Shown here one piece after another: positions 38,279 through 50,159 of a stretch of 64,000 nt of DNA (positions are counted from its first letter, which is position 1; every line of letters starts with the position of its first letter). This DNA is from Zhengitettix transpicula (Eukaryota; Arthropoda; Insecta; Orthoptera; Tetrigidae). The stretch covers positions 85,080,629-85,144,628 of the forward strand of contig CM073592.1 in assembly GCA_037074705.1 (NCBI GenBank), written 5' to 3'. Both the position numbers and the translations under genes were made by a program. The notes beneath the pieces were generated by a model. It did no database searches. It saw only the letters and a program-made list of their open reading frames with translations, and was not told the origin of the DNA.

Positions 38279-38390
38279 TCGGCTCGGGAGTCGACAAGGA
38301 CTAACTTAGTGTTCTGAGTAGCCACCCGGTAAGCGAAAGGTCTTGGGTTCGATTCCCGGTCCAGCCGACAATTTCCTCGTGCATAAAAAT
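38279..38390 (+). repeat. tRNA-like SINE head with intact B box
   Basis: GGTTCGATTCC at 38346-38356 is a perfect RNA polymerase III B box. The block GAGTAGCCACCCGGTAAGCG upstream sits where an A box/D arm would be. TCGGCT at 38279 can pair with AGCCGA at 38363-38368 like an acceptor stem, although 90 nt is long for a tRNA and no anticodon arm is clear. The sequence continues past the tRNA-like part into TTCCTCGTGCATAAAAA, shared with the minus copy at 38085-38165. A SINE head is more likely than a real tRNA gene. Confidence 0.5.
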
Positions 38391-38589
38391 ATAGTGCACT
38401 TAATTTGTGAATTTCGCTGTATTTTTATTCAATATTAAATTTTAACCACTGATTAAGTTTTTGGAGGAGAAATAATTATAAAAAATAAAAATATATATTA
38501 ATTGAGTGTTGTAGGTGTCACAGAACAACAATCGATGCCATTTTCCCTCATAGAAAGTTTAAAATCTGCAATTTTCATTTCTTTATATA

Positions 38590-38624
<35 letters not shown>

Positions 38625-39184
38625 GTGAAGAATTAACAATCAATTTATTGATTGAAATTATGAGTTTCTATCCACATATTTTCATTACTTCTTGTTCTTG
38701 AAAGTAAAAATAATAAGCATATTGAAAAAACTACCAAATATTATTTAATATAATATTTTTTGCGTTTAAGAATATTTGTTGATGAATACCCTAAATTTTT
38801 CTCTATCCACACCATAAAATAATTGATTATCCAATGAGTTCAACTTCTGTAGCATGTCATTTTCGCGCACACAATAATCTTTTATGTAATATTTTCCTTT
38901 CGTTTGCGTGCATAATTTTTGTCTGAGATAGTAGTAGTATGACAAATGGCAACAAAACTGTGAGGAGAGTGGATGGCCGATGGGATGTCACTGCACGATA
39001 AGTCTCCAGGACATCGGTATTATAGCTCTGACAAAACCAAACTTCAAAATGAATCAAGATTATTCCCCGATATATAAGTTCAGTTGAAGTCATAATATGA
39101 GAGACTACACCCTGAAAAAAACTAATAATTAAACATAACAACGCTGAAGTTTCTGATAAAACCTTTTCGAACATAATTGTCGAC
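38391..39184. other. AT-rich sequence with a TA microsatellite
   Basis: No gene seen; the 105-codon minus frame (38857-39174) has no domain I recognise. Confidence 0.45.
38592..38621. repeat. (TA)15 microsatellite
   Basis: Uninterrupted alternating TA over 30 bp; likely length-polymorphic. Confidence 0.95.
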
Positions 39185-39625
39185 CTTTTGCGTCAATTCA
39201 GAACTCACAGTTAAAACAATGGACCGAAAGTGTCGAATCGAGTGCAAATAAGGCACTTTCATCTGTTGGCAAGGTCATAGCGTCAGAGTTTTTTCATTTA
39301 GTATCGTCAAAACTGAAAAACAATCAACGGGGAGTATTATGCAAACTTATTTCAGAATCAAGAAAAAAACGACCAGATTTAGCTACATCGGATTATTTTA
39401 TCTTTACAAACTAGAAGAATTGTCTCGGTGGTAAAATATTTGCGAACAATGAAGCAGTGGAGACTCCGGTTGATGGCTATGTTGAGTAGCTGGATGGTTC
39501 TCACAAACAAATTGAACATTGCTTGGAAAAGTGTATCAAACTAAACGGATTGAGAAATAAAGATTTTTTTCCCTAATTTTTAATTTTTTCTTTGTTTGGT
39601 CGGCTACTTCCCTCGCATGTACTGC
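39185..39625 (+). pseudogene. Mariner transposase relic, internally deleted (irritans-like)
   Basis: The plus strand reads K-Q-W-T-E-S, then S-S-V-G-K-V-I-A-S-E-F, then R-K-K-R-P-D-L-A-T-S-D-Y-F, then G-G-K-I-F-A-N-N-E-A-V-E, then C-L-E-K-C-I-K-L-N-G. These are the blocks of mariner transposases from after the first catalytic aspartate to the C-terminus. The region from the KKRP block to the final SPDLAPSD block has been removed, so the HDNA catalytic aspartate and about 45 residues are absent. The last aspartate (codon 39391-39393) remains. Frame changes occur on both sides. The tail GGTCGGCTACTTCCCTCG (about 39600) resembles a damaged mariner terminus. No left terminus is recognisable, so the copy is 5'-truncated. 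Confidence 0.65.
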
Positions 39626-40740
39626 CTGAAACTAGGAAGGAAGAAATTGTTGGCGTGTTTTTATTTATGATCGGATTTTGATTAATTATCCTGGGCTGTA
39701 ATTAAATCTCGTTGAGTAGGACGTTTCCTTGGTTCCCCTAATTGCCGACGCTCTTGAAAGAAGCTTGTATTTGCGATCACAACTTAACCATAGCTATTCA
39801 TTACCGTACGTCTCAGAAATTCCGCTTCCGAGGGAGCCTTTAAAATGTGCGCGTATTCACGGCATTGTGCGGCGAAATATTGAAGAGGCCTTAGGAAATA
39901 TCCTTATCTTGTCTCTTGCTTCCATATGCCCGTCGAAAATAAAATAAACTGCTCTCGCATGGTAGGAACAATTTAAGTATGTTTTCCTTTACGTCTGCAG
40001 ACAATTTATATGTTTTCTCCGACGAATTGTGAATACATACGTATTGAAATTGAACGTCAAAATTGTGCGGATTGTATTGTGACAAAGTTTATCGGATGGA
40101 AAAATTACATTCTAGACATTGCTTCTTCATAAAATATTTTTAATTATAAAGTACGAATTACTTTGTTATTCTGAATGTTTTTGCAGACAATTTACATAAT
40201 TTCGTCATAAATTTCCGTTATCTCTTTATTTATGGTTTCAAGATCGAAGCAAATTTTTTTTTAGATTTCCACCTCAATAGGAGGAACCAATGATGACGTT
40301 TATTTACGACTTTCATAACCAAAATGCCACTAATTAAGCGCCGATTTAGTATTGTAACACACGTGAAAAAAATAAAAATTATAACACAGAAACTGACATT
40401 TTCCCCCAAGATGTATATGTGCGCAATATAGTCCGAGAAGAAAAATTGACCTTCAAATTTTAGTCCTCCTAGAACATGATAATAGTTTTATAATGCATAA
40501 GGCTTGGAATGGAGTAATTTTAGTTTTATGTTTAGACCCGCAAATGGTTTCATCCAAATTTCGTTTTTTAAGATGGGGTTCAATAAAAGTAATGTCCCAT
40601 CCGCAATCTTGATACAAAAGGACGAATTTCATTTGGTTAGCTTTTTACCGGAGAATGGGCGAAGCTATCTAGATAAAGCTTTATTTCGTCTTTATATATC
40701 CGTAAAAACATTGATAGTAATGTAAAAAACTTTCATCTTT
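39626..40740. other. AT-rich sequence, no gene seen
   Basis: Frames of 64-73 codons only, none recognisable. Confidence 0.45.
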
Positions 40741-41003
40741 TGGGATCCTTGTCCCTTCCGTCAGGTGATTGGAAACGCACGAGAGCCGGGAACGACTCAA
40801 CAGCACAGTTACAGTTGACAAACTGAAACCTGTGCGGTTGGGTCGCTCCTGGCTCTACTGTTTTTTCCAATCATCTGACGAAAGGTACAATGATCCCAGA
40901 AACGCTGTGTGGTATATATATCATCACTTAATTTTGCTCTTTCATCTAATTATTATTTTTTATACAGACGTATTATATTCTCATTTTAATGATGACAATC
41001 TAA
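40741..41003 (+). mobile_element. Family B cassette with a 158 bp long hairpin
   Basis: Bases 40741-40772 pair with 40867-40898 (28 of 32 identical as inverted repeats). Inside, 40783-40801 pair with 40837-40855 (16 of 19), GCACAG with CTGTGC (40803-40808 and 40830-40835), and CAGTT with AACTG at the tip. The whole block can fold into one long hairpin. The 3' arm contains CTGACGA (40875-40881) and is followed at once by GAAACGCTGTGTGG and a tail that includes CAGACGTA, matching the family B cassettes at 29.8-30.4 kb. The 5' arm stops abruptly at 40741. The 112-codon frame reading through the block is a by-product of the repeat. Confidence 0.65.
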
Positions 41004-41173
41004 CACCTCTAAGCTGTTTGAAGAACTTTCCAAAATATAATGTTGATTTCTTCGACAGCTATTCTTTCTTTAATTTAGAGAAAAACCACAGCATTATTTT
41101 TCTGTGAAGCGGTAAATATCTTTGAATTGACATCAACTATTTAAAAACGTTTATTCAAATTCAGTCGGCACAA

Positions 41174-41715
41174 TTTTTTTTAGGGTAACAGGCTACATGA
41201 GGCTAATCCACGTTGGGCAACTCCCCTTTAATAGCATAGGAAGGGTATCTAAAAGGGGGGATGCGGAAAGGTAGAGGAAGGTAGCCAAGGGTTAACTAGA
41301 GCCCCGGGCTATATTTTAAGGATCCTACCAGGCATTCGCCTAAGGAAATGCAGGGAAAACCCTAAAAAACCTGCATAAGGTAGGTCGGGCATTGGGTACT
41401 TGTCCCACGCCCTTCCGATAGCGGGAGAGGAGTTTTCTGTGGGGACGCAGCATTCCCTTCTCCGTGCCTCGACCAGTTTATGAGGCAGCTGGCCGACTAT
41501 TCCAATGGGAATAGCGAACAACTCTTACCGTATGCCCAAGGTCTGCGACCCCGGAACATACACCTCTCAAAACAGGCCGAGGTGCCTCGGCTTGTGGGAA
41601 CCTTAGTTCAAAAACGGAGAGGAAAAGGCATCCCCAAAGGTAGCCCCTTCGTATCTCTCCTAAAAGGTTCTGCCTGCGAGAGTAAATCCCTCGCAGGACT
41701 TAGCCGTATGCCCAC
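41174..41715 (-). repeat. Family A copy A6, full length
   Basis: A minus-strand copy with an A tail (T run at 41174-41181), the full GC-rich body and a 5' end reading GTGGGCATACGGCTAAG in element sense. It keeps a 70-codon frame in element sense (41521 down to 41309). Confidence 0.9.
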
Positions 41716-42073
41716 TTTTTTTTTTAGGGCAATAGGCTACATGAGGGTAATCCACTTAGGGCAACTCCCCTTTAATAGCATAGGAAGGGATTTGAAAGGG
41801 GGGATGCGGAAGGGAAGATGAATGTAGCCAAGGGTTAACTAGGGCCCCCGGGCTATATTTTAAGGATCCTACCCTGCATTCACCTAAAGAAATGCAGGGA
41901 AAACCTTAGAAAAACCTGCATCGGGTAGGTCGGGCATTAGGTACTTGTCTCACGCTTTTCCGATAGCGGGAGAGGAGTTTGCTGTGGGGACTCAGCATTC
42001 CCTTCTCCGTCCCTCGACCATTTTTGGAGGCAGCTGACCGACTATTCCAATAGGAATAGCGAACAACTCTTAC
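41716..42073 (-). repeat. Family A copy A7, 5'-truncated, head-to-tail with A6
   Basis: It begins with a T run directly abutting the 5' end of A6 and breaks off after AACAACTCTTAC. In element sense the truncated A7 comes first, then its A tail, then the complete A6. Confidence 0.9.
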
Positions 42074-45000
42074 AAAAACATGATACAGGAAAATATAGTT
42101 ATAATTAAATCAACACACGCCCTACTTAGTCCTCGTAGAAAAAATCTTTATGCCGGTCTCGCTGAGTCGTGTACAATATTTTCCATTCTCATAGGACGGA
42201 TTACAAACTAGTATAGATCTAAATTAGTTGTTTTTTTAAGGGGTTATACATGAACAGCCATCAACGTTGCACTGGGATATATGACAAAGTGATTCCAAGG
42301 AGGATGATGAACTTGTCAAGAGTTTATTTTATCTGCTCTTGTCGATGGTATCTTCAGCTACTTTACACTGAACACCTATTTCTCGTGAATTAAAAGTGTC
42401 TTCATCGATAAAAACAACGTATGACTATGACGCGTTCACATCTCGCCAGCTAAAGTTTTCGAAACTGTACATAATAAATCGTAATGCTGAGCAAGAGAGG
42501 TTTTATAATCACATCCAGACATACAGCTAATGGAAGTCCATGGGTGGTAGAGAAGTGAACTTACGTGGAGAAACATCACTGTAGAGGAATTAAAGAAATG
42601 TATAACAAACACGGCTGCATGAAGAGAGAGAAAGAAAAAGGCAAAGAACATCAGTGCTGTTGGTGAAGGCGCGTTTATCAAAGAATAATGCTACTGTGTG
42701 AATTTAACTGCACAACTGGGAATGCATCGTGAACAAGAAAGAAGTAGTATCGCATGAAAAGTTTTGAGATGAGGGACTGGTAGTAGTTTATCCGAAGATA
42801 CGAGAAAAACTCTGTGACAAATACCCTCAAAGTGCGATTTATAAGGACAGTGAGGCGGAAACAAATTAATGCGTGAAAATATACACCAGTTAATGGAGAA
42901 TTAAAACTGCCTCCAACAATAGCATCAATAATAATAATATTCTCAATACAAAGTAGTTTATAACTGCTTTCGTAACTTATTGGAGTTGTTCGCACTTGAG
43001 TTCACATGCCATTGGGGTCGTAACGCAGTCTGAGGATGTTGTCTTCAGTAAAGTTGCCCAACTATTCCTTCTGTTTCGTGAGAGAATTCGACTGCCTCTT
43101 TCGCAGTATTGTTAGGAGCAAGGCAACCACTGGTCTATTGTGTTAATTTCAAAATAGGGTGTCGTTACGTAACGACCATTAGCTTTCCATTTCATTCATT
43201 AAAGAAGCCAATTTTATTTTCAGATGTTGGAGAAATTTAATTGACATAAGATGACGTTGCGTATTACAGTATCACGAAGTATGTATACTTCATAAGTAAC
43301 GTGAAAAATATTAACGTTGGTTATAAATTTATTAATTTCAATTTCTATTTCACGAATTATCGGAGATGAATTAACGTACTAAAATAATTTACAGATCTTT
43401 AATTGTCTCATCGCGCAGCGCTCACTATTATCGTTAAAATTATTTTTCATGTTATTATTACTAAGTTTTAAATATCCTCGTTGCTGTTATCACTAGAATT
43501 ATACAACAGAATTTTTTATGTTCAATAATCTAATAAGTAGCAAACATTAAGCAATATTATAGGGAATTGTAAAAAAAGGTAAATTAGAATTTATTATTGT
43601 TTTTGTTTAGAGGACAATCCTTCGAAAAGACCTTAGAAAATGGGAATTACTTCAAATTCGATGGTCTGTGTTACTTTTAGATATTTTTAAACCTATGATA
43701 AGGAATAAAGTATTGTATCTCTACGAAGTATTGAAATATAGAATTCTCTAATATGGGTAATCAGTTCCTCACTAGAGGAATTATATATTGGCAATAAGTC
43801 GACGTATTGCTAAACATTAGAACACCGTAAATATTAATAATATTGGAACGAATTTATGTTACGTAGTTTATATGCTTAATACATAACTGTGGACAAAATG
43901 TTATTAAAATAAGACCGACAAAGTTAAATTAATCCTATTGCTTTGAGGTACTGCCGGTCTCCTGTCAATCCTGTGGTACAAAGTAGACTTTTCAGTGTTC
44001 CCACCATTGCAAATCTTCCAGACAATTTTAAATAATTGTTGACTTTAGTAATTTATTGCTGTGCCGACCAGGAGCAAGCTAGTAAAAATGAATTTACTGT
44101 TAAAACAACGTGGGTAAGAGGTCGGGAGGACGAATTGAAAAGCTAGAAAAAAATTGTCGAGACAATCCTGTTGGACACGTAGGCATGTTAACGTTGTTTT
44201 TACTTTCAACGTATAATAATATTAACACGTCAAACGAAGACTACGGAAATAAACAAGGACAAAAGTTGAAGTCCCATTTTAAATAAATACCTGCATCGAT
44301 GGGGGAAATCTCCTCTCTACTGAAGAGCATCGAAGCTGCTTCCTCTTTTCCTGAAGTACCAGTCAAGCATATCGATGTTATGAAAGCCAACCCCGTCATT
44401 TTTTCCTTTCGTTACATTTCTTATAAATTGGAATTTAGGTGTTTAAAACCGGGATATTTTTGCTTTGAGATAGATAAAATATGATGAATTTTAAAACGGC
44501 GTGTCGCACATTCCATATAAAATATTTTTTGAATCAAGTACTTGTTATTAATTTTGTACTTTATAACAATTTGTATTAAATAAATACAAACTTTAGACAT
44601 ATAACAGTCATTTTATTAATTTCACAATGGAACGTATTGTATTTTTTACATACCGAAATGTTCGTGTTTTCTGAAATATTCTTGTAGATAGTGAACAGAT
44701 AATGATATCAATATAATTATTTTTACTTTGAATAGGACACAAAATATGATATTATCACAGTTTTTACGGATAAACGTTTGGAACTGGTTTCCTGAACAAT
44801 ACGTTAGGCAACAAACAGTGTGGTCAGTAAAGTCCAATTCATTAAGGTGATCCGAGAGAAAATAGTTTGTTTCAGCAGTAAAAATCATAATTATTATTTA
44901 AATGAAAACTACAATTACAAATAAAGTTAACAAAACTACAAGAATATTTTACAATAGGCCCATAAATTACGCTTCAAATTCATTTTATATGCCCTGTACC

Positions 45001-46757
45001 GTTTGGCGTTTATCATAAACCAATTTTCCTTTCGCATTACCATAGTAATAATTATATTAGTTACGTGTTACACTTGTATTGTATTTTCTAGAATGAGAAC
45101 GGTGCGTGACTACTTGCATGGGCAAGTTTCATATTTCGCTATTTCTTAATGCAGTGACTGATTCGGAGAGGAATTGCTCGGAATTAGAGCACAAGGCTAA
45201 ACCAATTTGCTGATGACGTCGTTTGCTGGAGACATAAGAACTCTTTAAAGACTCGTTTTTATTTGTAATTCATATTGAAACAATCAATTGAAGGAAACTT
45301 TTCAGAAAAGGTCATTACTTTTTATATTTCTTGAGCTGGTAATGTAGCAGAGTGCCTCAGATTTTCCTCAATTATATACCTCTTTTAAAGCCATATCTAA
45401 TAAAAATCTGAGAAAATATTCTTTTGCCGTGTGTGACAAAATTATTTTTTGGATTTCTTTGATGAGTTTGTAGATCGAAGAAAACTTTCGTTTCAATCAA
45501 GGTTTCCACCAGTTTCTGGACGAGGAATTTCTTATTGGTGATATTTTAATCAAATATAAATTATTTACCAGTTTTAACTTAATAGAAAACTCAGTCCTCC
45601 AATCCGAGAACCGTGCCTACGCGATCAGAGAGACGAAGAATAACGATATTCCTTGTTTCTCTGGTACGTATTCAAGGTCTTTTCCAATTTTCCCAGGGTA
45701 CCTTGTATTCTTGTTTCCGTAGTTTACGATCTCGCCAGTCTTTCTCCTACAGGCATCGATTCCTCATCATTACATCTGCTCCGTCTTTCGACGTTCTTCT
45801 CCGCCTTCCTTATGGTGACCAGGACAAAAAGTTCTTTGGCTGTGTTCCTTCGCCATTCGTCAAACACGAACGTGATTTCCCTGGATTATAATTCTTCCAA
45901 ATATATTATAAACCTAATATAATAACACTTTCTCTCCTTAGTTTGGATAACCTGATTCACTAATTCATTAAACAAACAAATATTATATAGCTCATTCAAT
46001 TAATGTAATTGACATCACTGAGTAAAAATTTTAACAAAGTTTTGAAACACTTGTTAACACTGAATATTGTAATACAGTACAAGGCACCTAAATCTCAGAT
46101 CTGATTTAATCGTTCGAATTCTAAAAGTAATTAATAGATTTAAAATTTAATTAAGGAAACCCTGTATCAAATTTTCCCATTAATAACAATAATAAAATGA
46201 ATAAAGGAAGATTTCTTTTCGTGCTAAAAACGTAAACCAAATGTACAAATAAATTCTTTATTAAATTCTCTCCATGCATTCTGTTATTAATGTAATACGC
46301 CAAAAGTGCGTGTATAATGGGTTCTGAAAAACTCGTACTTGTAATGTATGTTCATAATAATAATTGTTTGACTTAACAAGGATTAGAAAGAATAATATTA
46401 GCTTTACTTCTATGTTTAATGCTTCAGCAGATTCTAAAAACCGATGTCAATTTCTAGCTGACGTCTCGAGACAAAATACTCAACGTTTAAAAGCATAGAA
46501 TTTATTTTTTATCTGAAAAATTAAATGGCAATTAAATGGTGAACGTTCAAAACCTTATTTATCTTTTAGATTTTTAGACAAACGACTTAATGGTTATTCT
46601 CTAAAGCTGTAATCACCTTTGAGGCTATCATACTTTTAAATTTAGAATTTGTAAAACTAAAAATTCAATGCGTCTAATTACTTTTCTATTTGCAGGGCCT
46701 ACTTTCAGTTCGTAAATAAAATATTTATTTTGAAGAGTAGAGGATAAAATAATCTTA
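42074..46757. other. AT-rich sequence, no gene seen
   Basis: About 4.7 kb. Minus frames at 42436-42995 and plus frames at 45613-45922 show no domain I recognise. A lone Q-F-A-D-D-V-V near 45206 resembles a reverse-transcriptase box but has no supporting neighbours. Confidence 0.45.
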
Positions 46758-48017
46758 CCACTGTGATCAAAAAGTAAGGTGAAATTGTCATTTAAAACTC
46801 CCGGGTATTAGGAAGGCACGTAAATTTTTTTCCTAGGTTGGTAGGACTGTCTATAATATTTACCAAGCCTCTGTTTGTTAAAAGGTTTAATTATCTCCGA
46901 GTTACACGTGTTTTTGTAAACAAGCAAAAGTGAATTTTTCGATTATTGCAATGGGTGATTTTGTTGAGTAAAGAACTTGCATCAAATTTTGTTTTCGGAC
47001 CGAATAGTGTTGTGCGGACACGTTGAAAATGTTGCGGAAGGCCTTTGGTGATCAAACTATAGCACAAAAAAACGTTCATAAGTGGTACGACGAGTTCAAA
47101 GAGGGCCGAGAACGCGTTGAAGACGAACCGCGCTCTGGACGATCATCAACGTCTATCGACGAGGGCCACGTCCAAAAAATCATAGATTTGGTGCTTGAAA
47201 ATCGTCGATGGACAATTAGACATCTCGCTGACAGTGTTGGAATATCATTTGGCTCAGTCCAAACCATTTTGAAGAATGTTTTGTGTCTCAAACGCGTCAA
47301 GTCTCGATTGGTGCCACAAGCGTCGCGTTGATGTATGTGAAACTTTGCTGTCTGACTATCAGGACTACTTGAAGTGCATCATTACTGGAGACGAGACTTG
47401 AATTTACGCATACGACCCTGAAACCACCGACCAATCCAGCGAATATCGTGCAAAAGGTGAAGCAAAACCGAAAAGACCACGGCAAAGTCGATCGAAAATC
47501 AAGGTCATGTTGACAGTTTTCCTTGATTATCGTGGTGTGGTGCACTATGAATTCCTTCCACCGGGCCAAACTGTCACCAGAGAATATTATTTGAGCGTTA
47601 TACGTCGTTCGTCTGAAACGGCCGGAATCTTGGTTCCTTCATCACGATAATGCACCATGTCATACTGCGTTGGTTCTTCGCGACTTTTTTTCCAAAAACT
47701 CGACTCATATCGTTCCGCAACCACCGTATTCCCCTGATTTCGCTCCGTGCGACTTCTGGCTATTCAGCAAACTCAAAAGGCCAATGCGGGGACGCCGTTT
47801 TGACACGATTGAGGAGATAAAAACCGAAACGAAGAAGGTCCTTGAAGGCTATACCGGAAAAGGACTATCCCGACTGTTTTGAGGACTGGAAAAAGCGTTG
47901 GAAAAAGTGCGTTTTATCGGAAGGGGATTACTTTGAAGGCGATGAAATTGATTTGGAAGAATAAATAAAGAATTTATATTTTATAAATAAATTCACCTTA
48001 CTTTTTGTTCACAGTGG
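46758..48017 (+). mobile_element. Mariner element, 1260 bp, both termini present
   Basis: Terminal inverted repeats of 27 bp (46758-46784 and 47991-48017) begin CCACTGTG and agree at 25 of 27 positions. TA lies immediately outside both ends (46756-46757 and 48018-48019), the target duplication produced by mariner insertion. The length is normal for a complete mariner. The transposase frame inside is broken, so the copy is not autonomous. Its terminal sequence differs from that of the deleted mariner at 9654-9836, so two mariner lineages have been active here. Confidence 0.92.
46964..47964 (+). pseudogene. Mariner transposase, frameshifted (DD34D)
   Basis: Transposase of the element, about 333 codons of an expected 345 or so. 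In order it shows an N-terminal helix-turn-helix region (K-A-F-G-D-Q-T, V-H-K-W-Y-D-E-F-K-E-G-R, then E-D-E-P-R-S-G-R and I-R-H-L-A-D-S-V-G-I-S), then C-I-I-T-G-D-E-T, H-H-D-N-A-P-C-H and Y-S-P-D-F-A-P-C-D-F-W. The catalytic aspartates are the codons at 47390, 47646 and 47751; the last two are 34 residues apart, as in mariner. Breaks include TTG in place of the start ATG near 46964, a frameshift before 47023, a small deletion with frameshift near 47325, W changed to TGA at 47399-47401, a deletion with frameshift near 47610, and a frameshift near 47850. It ends at TAA 47962-47964. Confidence 0.9.
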
Positions 48018-50159
48018 TATGTCTAGACCACGCATGTAAAGTATTAAATAAAACGATACTACTGAAAAAAATATGTATTAGTAACCCGTAAGCAACCGTG
48101 CTGAAGGTTTCATCCTGGTGTCGCCTTGTTGGGCAGGAAACATCACAAATTCTGTTTTTTTTTTCCGTCCGTCATGGCCACACAGACCATTATTTTCAGA
48201 TAAGCCACTCTTCCCATGCATATTACTTGGAAATTACTGACTATCCATACTTGTTTATATATATATTGTCGGTACAATTAAATATGTGTGTTCCATAATC
48301 CGGATTAATTAAACTGAAACTATTACGAATTTTAAGAACTATTGACATTTAAGCGAATTAAACATTTACTCAATAATATCGAAAGAAACAAGATACCAAT
48401 GAAAGCATAATTCAGAGTTAGAAGCAATTTTTAAAATATTTCTACTTTGTATTAAATATTGATACAGCAGAAATTGTACATACATTTTTGTGTCTGTTAT
48501 AATTAGACTCCAATATGTAAGGATAGTTGAGGATTTAAGTTTGTTTTAATTAAGACGCCACAGTAGGTAATTAACTTAATAAGGTTGGCAGAGTTTATTT
48601 TGACAAGTTTGTCGTATTAGATTCGTGGAACGTGGCGAAACTTTGTTACAACACCCACGTAACAAGTCCTTAGCTTTCTTCTCTCGCCTTGCTAAACAAG
48701 GATCTTCGACTTGCCAAGTTCTTCAATGATTATTAGCAGACCTTCGTACTATCTGTATATTATCTATACTAATATGTCGTTCATGGAATTGATGTACAGA
48801 AATTGATTTAAGTAGAATAATCATTTAAGTATTTTTCATGGAAGATGAAGCCTGAGTTTTAGTCGTTCAATTTCGGATAGCAACGTTTCTGTTTACCCGT
48901 ATTTTAATTCTCAGTATTTTATTAAGGCAAAATAAAGATTATGATAGTTCTATACTTTACTTGTTATCTATTACAGAAACAAAGTAAAAAAAAAAGTAAG
49001 AAAAAGCAGAGTAAATATCAGGATTAAGCTCAAGGAACTAAAATGAAGTTACGTAACGTCAAACAAAAGGAAATTAATAAGTTCTTAGTGAATTAGATTA
49101 ATTTAGAAATTAATGCTTTGTTCTCAATCAATGTAAATATTTGAACTGTCACTATATTATCTACTTCAACGTGGAAAATTGGTTACTTATTCACTCGAAC
49201 GTATAAACGCTATTAGAAAAGTTTACTGTTATTTGAAACAAACCTGTTTTCCGAACTCCCTTTTATCAGCCGCAGAAGCTGGGCAATTTGTACATTTGCG
49301 TCACGGGAAAATACCTCTCCAGAACTTTAAGCGTTCGTTTGTTCATACAATCGTTCCCTAGCTCTGGGAATTGGAGAGGGCAACCGCGAAACCACGTGCT
49401 TTTGGTGATTGTTTAGCGTGTATTGGAAAGTCATTAAGGTCTCAGGTGGAAGCAGATAGGAACATGGAGCAAACGGGCGTCAGATCTCATTCCGCAGGTT
49501 CCCCGGGGACCGAAACTACTTTTCCTACATGATAGCTTATTTTCTCATGCACGGATATACAATACACGCTATACGTTGTCAGTATTCCATCCCAGAAAAA
49601 TGTCTATGAGGAATATATAAGCACTGAAATGAACAATAAATTTTATTCGTTGTCCAAATATTACATGATTCCATTATAAGAAATCCTTTAATTTATACAC
49701 CACTCAAAACTAAGTTTTAAAATTTAATTTGTATTTCTGTTAACTTATTTCTCAAAGTAGTCTTGGAAATAATTATAACGTCCACTTATATGGACGATAG
49801 TCCAACCGTCTGGTTGGTACTAAACGATGCAGAGGAAATTATATTCACTAATTCTAGTGACTAAGTCTAGGACACGGACATTTTTTTAAGTAAAAGTCAT
49901 ATTGTTGAAATAATCGCTGGTACGTTTGTTTCTCCCGTTTTAATAATGAATATTTTATACGAGTAATTTAAAGATTATTCATGTGATTAAGTTTCTTTTA
50001 TTAAAGTAAATATACAGATAAGGCGAAACAAACGAAACACCGTTTCTTGGCTATTACAGAAACTTCCATAAAAGACGGAATTTCGCAGGTCGATGTTTGA
50101 AAATTAGGTACGCGTAATAGAAAAATTAATTAATTATATATCCATCAAAAATTTGGTAT
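48018..50159. other. AT-rich sequence, no gene seen
   Basis: No supported gene. The 49179-49430 segment has a faint LINE-tail look (F-K-R-S-F-V, then L-W-E-L) but is too short to call. Two adjacent perfect 6 bp stem-loops lie at 49779-49817. Confidence 0.4.

Noticed and set aside
38279..38368. Possible functional tRNA gene
   Set aside because: At 90 nt with no clear anticodon arm, and a related inverted copy nearby with a shared tail, it fits a tRNA-derived SINE better.
40769..41107. 112-codon plus-strand frame
   Set aside because: It reads straight through the hairpin cassette and its AT-rich tail; it is not a gene.
45206..45230. Q-F-A-D-D-V-V, resembling a reverse-transcriptase catalytic box
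   Set aside because: Only about nine residues, with no other reverse-transcriptase block upstream or downstream in any frame.
47076..47300. Minus-strand frames over the mariner (47076-47300, 47297-47569)
   Set aside because: Shadows of the transposase frame on the opposite strand.
49179..49430. Frame with F-K-R-S-F-V and L-W-E-L, reminiscent of a LINE C-terminus
   Set aside because: Too short and interrupted by a stop; no flanking reverse transcriptase.
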